A stretch of DNA of 64,000 nt from Faeciplasma sp048393055 (GTDB lineage: Bacteria; Bacillota; Clostridia; Oscillospirales; Ruminococcaceae). Below the pieces are notes generated by a model. The model searched no databases and was not told where the DNA came from. It worked only from the letters and a program-made list of their open reading frames with translations. Location: positions 1-64,000 of the forward strand of contig DBFJJS010000001.1 in NCBI GenBank assembly GCA_048393055.1. Reading direction: 5' to 3'. The position numbers were made by a program, and so were the translations under genes. Below are positions 58,006 through 64,000 of this stretch, one piece after another. The stretch's first letter is position 1, and each line of letters opens with the position of its first letter.

Positions 58006-59751
58006 TTATACCGTTGCGGGCTCTTTATTTGCTTCTTCCTTTGCTATTTTAGCAAGCTCCTCCTCCTCGAGCACCCTGTAAGCCACTTTTCCTACAAGCG
58101 TCTTGGGGAGGGTATCCCTGAATTCGATGTCATAGGGCATTGCGTACTTGGCGACGTTTTTCTTGCAATACTCCAAAATAGACTGCTTTGTCTCTTCGTT
58201 AGGCTCATATCCGGGCTTGAGCATCACAAACGCCTTCACCTTCTGCATCTTGTATTCGTCCGGCACGCCAATGACGCAGCTCATCTGAATAGCTTCATAG
58301 TTATCAAGCACATTTTCAATCTGAGACGGATATACATTATAGCCGCTTGTGACTATCATCCTCTTAATTCTCTGCTTGAAGTAGATAAATCCCTCGTCGT
58401 CCATGCTGCCAAGGTCTCCGGTGTGAAGCCATATCCTGCCGTCGCCGTGCAGCCTCAGGGTGTTTGCGGTTTCCTCAGGCTGGTCAAGATACTCCTTCAT
58501 TACGGTAGGACCTGAAATGCATATCTCGCCCTCCTGCCCGTAGGGGACTTCTATATTTGTTCCGACGTCCACTATCTTATAATACGTATCCGGGAAGGGC
58601 TGACCTATAGAGCCCTCCTTATACAGGTGCGCCGGTGTGAGGCAGCTTGCCGTTACGCATTCCGTAGTGCCGTATCCCTCGCGCACTACTACTGAGGCGT
58701 TGTGGTCGCTGAGGAATTTGTCGAATTTTTTCTTTAAGGACACCGAAAGCGAGTCGCCGCCTGAGAACACGCCCTTAAGGCAGCTGAGGTCCGCGCCGTC
58801 CATCTTGGGCTGGCGCAGAAGAGCCTCGTATAGCGTCGGCACGCCTGCTATAAAGTTGCAGCGGTGCTTTACTATGTCCTTGGCGTAGGTTTCTGGAGTA
58901 AATCTGGGAACAAGTATGCACCTGCCGCCGTTTGCAAGCATCGAGTGTATGGTTACTCCGAGACCGAATCCGTGGAACATCGGCATTACCGCGAGCATTT
59001 TGTCTCCTGGGGTGAACATGGGGTTGGTTTCAATTATCTGAGCCTTGAGCGCATTGAAATTCAGGTTTGTCAGAAGTATGCCCTTTGTGGTGCCGGTAGT
59101 TCCGCCGCTGTAGAGTATTACTGCAGGGTCTTCGCGCTTAACCGTTGCAATATATTCTCCTACATACGAGCGTCCCTTTTTCATAAAGTCGTGCCACCAC
59201 ATCACAGGCGCGTCGGACGGGACTTTTGCCACCTTTCTGCCCTGAGTAAGGGCGTACCCCACCTTCATGGGCGCTGAAAGCGCGTCTTTAATGCTTGTGA
59301 GCAGCAGAGTTTTAAGAGTGGTCAGCCTTGGGCGTATCGCCTCAAATTTCGGATAGAACATATCCATAGTCAGTGCGCAGACGCTCTTTGAATGGTTTAT
59401 AAAGAACTCGATCTCGTTTTCGCTTGAAAGCGGGTGGATCATGTTTGAAATGCCGCCCACGAGATTGATGGCATAGAACATGATTACCGTCTGCGGGCAG
59501 TTCGGCATGCATATCGTTATCCTGTCACTGGGTTTTACGCCGATAGCACGAAGCGCCTTGGCGCATTCGTTCACCTTTTTTTCAAATTCCGCATATGTTG
59601 TCGTCTTGCCCATAAAGTCAAAGGCTATGTAGTTTGGATATTTGTGCGCTATATTTCTGACTGCTTCCCACATCGAACCGTCAAAATAATCGAGGTGGAA
59701 ACGGACGTTTCCGTAGTTTGAAAGCCAGGGTGTTTTTACTTCAAAAGCCAT
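58006..59751 (-). CDS. AMP-dependent acyl-CoA ligase
   Basis: A 581-residue adenylate-forming enzyme. The nucleotide motif is ILYSGGTTGTTKGILLTNLN (about residue 222), then YGTTEC, HTGDLGSMDDEGFIYFKQRIKRMIVTSGYNVYP, and the C-terminal lysine in LPKTLVGKVAYR. The first half carries the acyl-binding region. It activates a carboxylic acid to an acyl-AMP and then acyl-CoA; the chain length is not clear. Its partner gene (E2-like) lies 44 bases upstream, in one unit with the promoter at 60766-60794. Confidence 0.88.
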   Translation of the reverse strand: MAFEVKTPWLSNYGNVRFHLDYFDGSMWEAVRNIAHKYPNYIAFDFMGKTTTYAEFEKKVNECAKALRAIGVKPSDRITICMPNCPQTVIMFYAINLVGGISNMIHPLSSENEIEFFINHSKSVCALTMDMFYPKFEAIRPRLTTLKTLLLTSIKDALSAPMKVGYALTQGRKVAKVPSDAPVMWWHDFMKKGRSYVGEYIATVKREDPAVILYSGGTTGTTKGILLTNLNFNALKAQIIETNPMFTPGDKMLAVMPMFHGFGLGVTIHSMLANGGRCILVPRFTPETYAKDIVKHRCNFIAGVPTLYEALLRQPKMDGADLSCLKGVFSGGDSLSVSLKKKFDKFLSDHNASVVVREGYGTTECVTASCLTPAHLYKEGSIGQPFPDTYYKIVDVGTNIEVPYGQEGEICISGPTVMKEYLDQPEETANTLRLHGDGRIWLHTGDLGSMDDEGFIYFKQRIKRMIVTSGYNVYPSQIENVLDNYEAIQMSCVIGVPDEYKMQKVKAFVMLKPGYEPNEETKQSILEYCKKNVAKYAMPYDIEFRDTLPKTLVGKVAYRVLEEEELAKIAKEEANKEPATV

Positions 59752-59795
59752 TCTTATGCTCCTTTATGTTTTTATCTTATAGCTTTGCAAGCCAT

Positions 59796-60728
59796 TTAAA
59801 GCTCCACGGGAGTTTCTATCGGAAGCTCCAAAAGTTCGGGGTTTGCAAGAATATGCCTGAGTATTTTTATTGATTTTGCAAAATATACTCCGTCCGCGAT
59901 CCTTTCGTCTACCGTTATTCCAAGCTCGAGTGCGTCTTTGACCTCGAAACTTCCATCGTAGTCGAAGAACGGGGTGGGCTTCTTTTCACCTATTATGCAG
60001 AACAGAGAGTTTGTTCCCCACTCAGCAAGATGATGATACTGCGCATGCATTTTTATGCTTCCGAGGTTGGAAATGAAGCAGCTTGTGTAATACGGATCTC
60101 CGTTCATCAGCGAAGTGGGATATATTCCGTGAAATTCCAGGCTTTTAAGCACTCGGAATACTAAGCCGATAAGCCAGTGGGGGATCTTTTTAAATATATC
60201 CATCATATCGCCTATGTCGTTGTTTTTCCCCTCGCGCCTAATCTGATAGACTATTTTTTCTACCTCGCCGTGTATATGCTCGACGGGTATGATCCCTTCT
60301 CGCGGGCAGACGATGGTCGCGAGCGTTTCGGAGGCGTCGTCAGAAAATTTTTTCTTTACGACGAACGCCAGGCTTACCTCTTTCTTTTCCCACAGCTTGT
60401 TCCCGGAATAGAAGTAGTTCATTTTTGGTCTTAATACTATTGTCTTTGCGATAGCGGCCGCAATGACATGGAAAAACGTATATTTAAACTCTATGCCGCC
60501 TGAGTTTTTCTTATCTATGTATTTCTGAATTTCGGTGAGGTCTACGGTTTCGTTCATTACCGCTTCGTTTGCCGTTCTCGACGGCAGGTTGTAAGGCATG
60601 ATGTAATGCATAGAGTCAACATCTCTGACAAGATATGCGTCCTTTCTGTCGCCGCGCCTTTTTTTCTCTTTCTCCTTGACCGGCTTGGTAAGCTCTGAGG
60701 TCTTGCTTACGTCGTCCACTTTCTTCAT
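59796..60728 (-). CDS. E2-like acyltransferase-fold protein without catalytic histidine
   Basis: A 310-residue protein of the 2-oxoacid-dehydrogenase acyltransferase catalytic family (CAT fold). A short basic N-terminus (KEKEKKRRGDRKD) replaces lipoyl and peripheral-subunit domains. In the fold FKYTFFHVIAAAIAKTIVLRPKMNYF and SCFISNLGSIKMHAQYHHLAEWG are recognisable. The family motif D-H-R-x-x-D-G is DERIADG here (274-280), so the general-base His is Glu275. It may act with the acyl-CoA ligase in an uncharacterised acylation, or be a non-catalytic partner. The consensus promoter TTGACA-17-TATACT (minus, 60794-60766) is directly upstream. Confidence 0.75.
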   Translation of the reverse strand: MKKVDDVSKTSELTKPVKEKEKKRRGDRKDAYLVRDVDSMHYIMPYNLPSRTANEAVMNETVDLTEIQKYIDKKNSGGIEFKYTFFHVIAAAIAKTIVLRPKMNYFYSGNKLWEKKEVSLAFVVKKKFSDDASETLATIVCPREGIIPVEHIHGEVEKIVYQIRREGKNNDIGDMMDIFKKIPHWLIGLVFRVLKSLEFHGIYPTSLMNGDPYYTSCFISNLGSIKMHAQYHHLAEWGTNSLFCIIGEKKPTPFFDYDGSFEVKDALELGITVDERIADGVYFAKSIKILRHILANPELLELPIETPVEL

Positions 60729-60765
60729 TCCCCTTTATTTCTAATAGCTGAAATACGCCAAAGAC

Positions 60766-60794
60766 AGTATAGTACAAAACAAGCCGAGTGTCAA
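60766..60794 (-). promoter_or_regulatory. Consensus-like promoter of the E2-like / acyl-CoA ligase pair
   Basis: TTGACA (plus 60789-60794) and TATACT (plus 60766-60771) with 17-base spacing on the minus strand. Confidence 0.85.
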
Positions 60795-60858
60795 TTAATA
60801 TTTAATTAAGAAAATATGCCATGAGAATTATTAGTCAATCAAAATCTCAGCATTTCCT

Positions 60859-60887
60859 ATTGTAATGGCGAGGGAATCTTATTATAA
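60859..60887 (+). promoter_or_regulatory. Promoter of the GH27 gene
   Basis: TTGTAA and TATAAT with a 17-base spacer, about 40 bases before the start. ATTGTA and TACAAT flank the region as inverted bases. Confidence 0.55.
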
Positions 60888-60921
60888 TACAATAAAATAT
60901 ATGATCATGGGAGGAACTATC

Positions 60922-62184
60922 ATGGTTGCATTTTACCCGCCGATGGGCTGGAACAGCTGGGACTGCTACGGCGCAGCGGTAGACGAAAAAACAGTAAAAA
61001 ATAACGCTGACTTTATGGCAAAGCACCTTAAGCAGTACGGCTGGGAGTACATAGTAGTGGATATAGAGTGGTATCAGCCGTCTGTCATGACACATGAATA
61101 TCAGCCGTTCGCGGATCTGGTTATGGACGAATACTCGCGCCTTATGCCGGCGGAAAACCGCTTCCCGTCCGCAAAGGGAGGGAAGGGCTTCGCGCCGTTG
61201 GCCGAGTACGTTCACTCGCTCGGTCTTAAATTTGGAATACATATTATGAGAGGGATACCGCGTCAGGCTGCCGCTATGAATACAAAAATAAAGGGCAGCA
61301 GCTTTACTGCGCGTCAGGTTGCGGTGTACAACGACATTTGCTGGTGGAATCCTGACATGTACGGCACCAACGTCAATTGCGAGGGCGCGCGCGACTACTA
61401 TAACAGCATTTTCGAGCTTTACGCCGAGTGGGGAGTCGACTTTGTCAAGGTGGACGATATCTGCCGGAACGACAGGAACGAGGGAGAGATCAAGCTGATT
61501 GCCGACGCCATAAAACACTGCGGCAGAGAGATGGTTTTGAGCCTTTCGCCCGGACCTGCCAAGACCTCGCAGGCGGAGTTCTTTAAGGAGTACGCCAATA
61601 TGTGGCGCATTACCGACGATTTCTGGGACAGATGGGACCTCCTTTATAACATGTTTGAGCGCGCCGAGGCATGGTGCAACCATGCCGGAGCGGGTCACTG
61701 GCCGGACGCAGACATGCTCCCAATAGGTCCTATAAATCAGGTGTATTCAAAGGAAAATCGCACCAAATTCACTCAGGACGAGCAAAAAACCATGATGTCC
61801 CTGTGGTGTATGATGCGCTCTCCGCTTATGATAGGAGGAGAAATGACCGGTTTTGACGATTTTACCATGTCTCTTGTGACCAATAAAGAGCTTCTTGAAA
61901 TAGAGAGGACCAGCTTCTGCGCGCATGTGCTGAGCCGCAGGACAGTTGACGGCTGTGAGCAGATCACATGGTTTGCTCCAGGTGTAGATGGAAGCCGTTA
62001 TTACCTTGCCCTCTTCAACGCAGGGGATAAGGAAAGCGTCATAAGCGCTGATATATCTGAGCTTGGAATTGACGTAAACGAAGCATACGAGATATGGAGC
62101 AGGACAACGCAAAGCATCAATGGCGTTGTCAGCGCGCCGGTAAAGCCGCACGGCGTCGCGCTGTATAAGCTTGCAAAGAAATAA
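60922..62184 (+). CDS. GH27 family alpha-galactosidase-like enzyme
   Basis: A 420-residue glycoside hydrolase of clan GH-D. PPMGWNSWDCYGAAV is the classic N-terminal motif. The nucleophile is Asp178 in VDFVKVDDICR, and the acid/base is near residue 232 in RITDDFW. The C-terminal 80 residues form a beta domain. There is no signal peptide, so it is probably cytoplasmic. Alpha-galactosidase is the commonest activity; alpha-N-acetylgalactosaminidase or isomalto-type activity cannot be excluded. GGGAGG precedes the ATG at 60922. It is transcribed from its own promoter. Confidence 0.9.
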   Translation: MVAFYPPMGWNSWDCYGAAVDEKTVKNNADFMAKHLKQYGWEYIVVDIEWYQPSVMTHEYQPFADLVMDEYSRLMPAENRFPSAKGGKGFAPLAEYVHSLGLKFGIHIMRGIPRQAAAMNTKIKGSSFTARQVAVYNDICWWNPDMYGTNVNCEGARDYYNSIFELYAEWGVDFVKVDDICRNDRNEGEIKLIADAIKHCGREMVLSLSPGPAKTSQAEFFKEYANMWRITDDFWDRWDLLYNMFERAEAWCNHAGAGHWPDADMLPIGPINQVYSKENRTKFTQDEQKTMMSLWCMMRSPLMIGGEMTGFDDFTMSLVTNKELLEIERTSFCAHVLSRRTVDGCEQITWFAPGVDGSRYYLALFNAGDKESVISADISELGIDVNEAYEIWSRTTQSINGVVSAPVKPHGVALYKLAKK

Positions 62185-62200
62185 TATCGCATAAAAGCAT

Positions 62201-62277
62201 GCCGGCGTTGATATTAGCGCCGGCAACAGCTTTTAATGCGGCGTTTGCCGCAAAGAAAAAGCGCCGGAGCTGTTGCC
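62201..62277. repeat. Nested inverted repeats after the GH27 gene
   Basis: GCCGGCG/CGCCGGC (62201-62207 and 62218-62224), GGCAACAGCT/AGCTGTTGCC (62222-62231 and 62268-62277) and GCGGC/GCCGC inside. The first two share bases and compete. It may be a composite terminator; there is no strong T-run. The interval 62278-62463 has no gene and only AT-rich sequence. Confidence 0.5.
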
Positions 62278-62463
62278 CCGACGCTTAATCCGCAATACAA
62301 TCTTCCAAGCAAAAGGTCTTCAAAATTTAACTTTATTTTATACCTGTTATCGCTTTAATGCAATGACTTATTTTCATCACTTTATTGAACTATCGTTATA
62401 TGATGTAATTATTTTCGGTTGATTTTGAGTCAATTTGAACAAATAAAAAAGAGGAAAATTACA

Positions 62464-63432
62464 ATGCTAAAAGAATCATACATGTACTTTCCTAAATACT
62501 TTACCCAGTTCGGCTGTACTGCCGGAAGCTGCCAGGACAGCTGCTGCAGGTCAGGATGGGAAATAGTTGTAGACGACGAATCGTATGAAAGATATAAGGC
62601 ATGTGATAAGGACATAGACAAAAATATAACCGCCGGCTCTGACGGCGAAAGGGTGTTTAAGCTAGGACCGGACGGAAGCTGTCCATATCTCAGGGACGAC
62701 GGGCTTTGCAGGCTGTTTATTCTTACCGGCGGCAAGCTCAGCGAGATATGCCGCGAGTATCCGCGCTTTATAGAAGAGTACGACGGATTTACCGAGACAG
62801 GGATATCAGCGTCCTGCCCTGAGGCGCAAAGGCTGATTTTCTCGGCATCCGAGAGCGATTATGAGCTGAATGGCGAAAAGCCCTCCGAGGAGCTGCTTGA
62901 ATTTCTGCACGGCGCAAGAAGAAAAGTCTTTGATATGATAAGCGGGAGCGCTTCGGCGGAAAAAGCGGCAGGGAGCATAGTGCTGTTCGGTCGCGAGCTG
63001 CAAAATCTCATAGATTGCGGAGAGCTGAGCGGCGGTTTTGATTTTCCCGTGAGCTTTGGCGAAGAGCTGCCGCCATCCGGTTTTCAGGCGGATGTAAAAT
63101 GGTTTGCGAAAGAATTGCTTGACTCTACCGAGATTTTGTATCCGGAATGGCGCAGGCTGCTGGAGGAAGCCGCCCGAGGCGGCGGGAAAGGCGCTTTGCC
63201 GGACGAGCGCACCGGCAAAAACTATTTAAAATATCTGGCGTTCAGATTTTACCTTAAAGCGGTTTCGACCGAAAATATACTTGCAGTGTCATGGCTTATC
63301 TACTATGCTTACCGTCTGTGCTGTACTCTTTCCTGCGGGTTTGAGAAGGCGGCAAGGCTTTTTTCAAAGGAGATAGAGCACGACAGCGAAAACCTTTATC
63401 TGCTGCTGGAAAGGCTGGAGGAGCCGGCATAA
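62464..63432 (+). CDS. FliB-like protein with N-terminal cysteine cluster
   Basis: A 322-residue protein of the type annotated as flagellin lysine-N-methylase (FliB). The N-terminal MLKESYMYFPKYFTQFGCTA holds clustered cysteines (Cys18, 23, 27, 28), followed by CPYLRDDGLCRLF and EICREYPRF, resembling YkgJ-type metal-binding clusters. The middle and C-terminal parts are helical. No flagellin or motility gene is in the window, so methylation of flagellin is doubtful here. GAGGAAAA precedes the ATG at 62464; an upstream in-frame ATG lacks such a site. It lies 33 bases before cysK. Confidence 0.75.
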   Translation: MLKESYMYFPKYFTQFGCTAGSCQDSCCRSGWEIVVDDESYERYKACDKDIDKNITAGSDGERVFKLGPDGSCPYLRDDGLCRLFILTGGKLSEICREYPRFIEEYDGFTETGISASCPEAQRLIFSASESDYELNGEKPSEELLEFLHGARRKVFDMISGSASAEKAAGSIVLFGRELQNLIDCGELSGGFDFPVSFGEELPPSGFQADVKWFAKELLDSTEILYPEWRRLLEEAARGGGKGALPDERTGKNYLKYLAFRFYLKAVSTENILAVSWLIYYAYRLCCTLSCGFEKAARLFSKEIEHDSENLYLLLERLEEPA

Positions 63433-63465
63433 CGCAAAAAACATTATTGAAAGGATTGATTCTAA

Positions 63466-64000
63466 ATGAAAATATACGAAAACGCATTTGAGCTTGTCGG
63501 GAAAACGCCTCTTGTCAAAATAGGCAGGTACTGCTCAAAGCGAGGCCTCAAGGCTGATATCATAGCTAAGCTCGAGTATTTGAATCCGGCAGGAAGCGTT
63601 AAGGACAGGGTCGCGAAGGCTATGATAGAGGACGCCGAAAAAAGGGGTATATTAAAGGAGGGCTCGGTAATAATCGAGCCTACCAGCGGAAATACCGGAA
63701 TAGGTCTTGCTGCCGCCGCAGCTATAAAGGGGTATAAGGTGATACTTACAATGCCCGAAACCATGAGCGTCGAAAGGCGGAAGCTTCTGTCGGCATACGG
63801 CGCCGAGATCGTCCTTACCGACGGTGAAAAGGGAATGAGCGGAGCGATAGAAAAGGCGGATGAGCTTGCCGCAAAAACGCCTGGAAGCTTCATACCCGCG
63901 CAGTTTGGCAATCTCGTCAATCCCACTGCGCACTACCTTTCGACAGGTCCTGAAATATGGGAGGACACCGGAGGAAGCGTAGATATTTTCGTCGCGGGAG
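63466..64000 (+). CDS. cysK: Cysteine synthase (partial, runs off the window)
   Basis: The first 178 residues of an O-acetylserine (thiol)lyase that makes cysteine from O-acetylserine and sulfide. The PLP-binding lysine is Lys46 in NPAGSVKDRVA; PTSGNTGIGLAAAAAIKGYK is the substrate-binding loop, and the late NPTAHYLSTGPEIW is typical. ATG at 63466 has GAAAGGATTG upstream. It follows the FliB-like gene by 33 bases. The 3' end is outside the window, so downstream features cannot be checked. Confidence 0.95.
   Translation, partial: MKIYENAFELVGKTPLVKIGRYCSKRGLKADIIAKLEYLNPAGSVKDRVAKAMIEDAEKRGILKEGSVIIEPTSGNTGIGLAAAAAIKGYKVILTMPETMSVERRKLLSAYGAEIVLTDGEKGMSGAIEKADELAAKTPGSFIPAQFGNLVNPTAHYLSTGPEIWEDTGGSVDIFVAG

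Overview
The window looks like the chromosome of a low-to-middle GC, Gram-positive, anaerobic gut bacterium of the class Clostridia, probably near the Ruminococcaceae/Oscillospiraceae. The pointers are strong purine-rich ribosome binding sites, near-consensus sigma-A promoters (TTGACA, 17 bp, TATAAT), class III anaerobic ribonucleotide reductase, a complete Rnf complex, a short-form HisG/HisZ histidine operon with a TrpR/YerC-type regulator, a RING-like zinc-finger membrane protein common in this class, and several intracellular glycosidases. The species cannot be read from the sequence.

Layout. 1-6000: a membrane-anchored protein of seven PepSY repeats, then nrdG-nrdD-trxB on the minus strand behind a promoter with an NrdR-like box. 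6225-10000: tRNA-Arg(ACG) followed by a small prophage remnant (tail-fibre-type genes, a Cro-like protein and a CI/LexA-like repressor, without integrase, head or replication genes). 10200-13830: zinc-finger membrane protein, GH29 fucosidase, then rpsF-ssb-rpsR. 13977-18723: a MutS-like ATPase, asnA and glmS, the last with a long structured leader. 18969-27572: one operon, yerC/hisR-hisZ-hisG-hisD-hisC-hisB-hisH-hisA-hisF-hisIE-hisJ, driven from a promoter whose -10 box lies in a perfect palindrome. 27850-36139: a membrane protein, coaX, a pantothenate-type ECF S component, a GH43 enzyme, arsC-like, dtd, gdhA, and a DUF5060/DUF4038-type glycosidase behind two overlapping palindromes. 36191-39501: pulA-pepV. 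39663-39738: an initiator tRNA gene. 39903-47176: a cluster of small redox and stress-type enzymes (SDR, flavodoxin, AKR, CMD, DUF362, MBL) with two LysR regulators. 47351-51902: CoA-disulfide-reductase/rhodanese, ApbE, and a Crp/Fnr regulator divergent from a ferredoxin-domain protein. 52023-57793: rnfCDGEAB followed by a NusG-II protein and a Gx-type membrane protein. 58006-64000: an acyl-CoA ligase with an E2-like acyltransferase, a GH27 enzyme, a FliB-like cysteine-cluster protein and the start of cysK.

How the parts work together. The Rnf complex couples ferredoxin oxidation to NAD+ reduction and ion export. ApbE, encoded nearby, is the enzyme type that attaches FMN to RnfG and RnfD, and both carry a matching threonine motif here. 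The glycosidases (GH27, GH29, GH43, pullulanase, DUF5060/4038 type) lack signal peptides, which suggests that oligosaccharides are imported and cleaved in the cytoplasm. The genes for anaerobic dNTP synthesis, histidine, asparagine and cysteine synthesis, and glutamate dehydrogenase indicate a free-living fermenter with substantial biosynthetic capacity.

The most interesting unexplained elements are non-coding or small: the glmS leader (no recognisable glmS ribozyme, but a hairpin loop perfectly complementary to a distal segment that abuts a U-tract), a compact foldable leader before the ECF S gene, an E2-like acyltransferase that has lost the family's catalytic histidine and is paired with an acyl-CoA ligase, a GTTC/GAAC ladder upstream of a LysR gene, and an immunity region fused directly to tail genes beside tRNA-Arg. 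All functions are inferred by reading the sequence; no database search was run.
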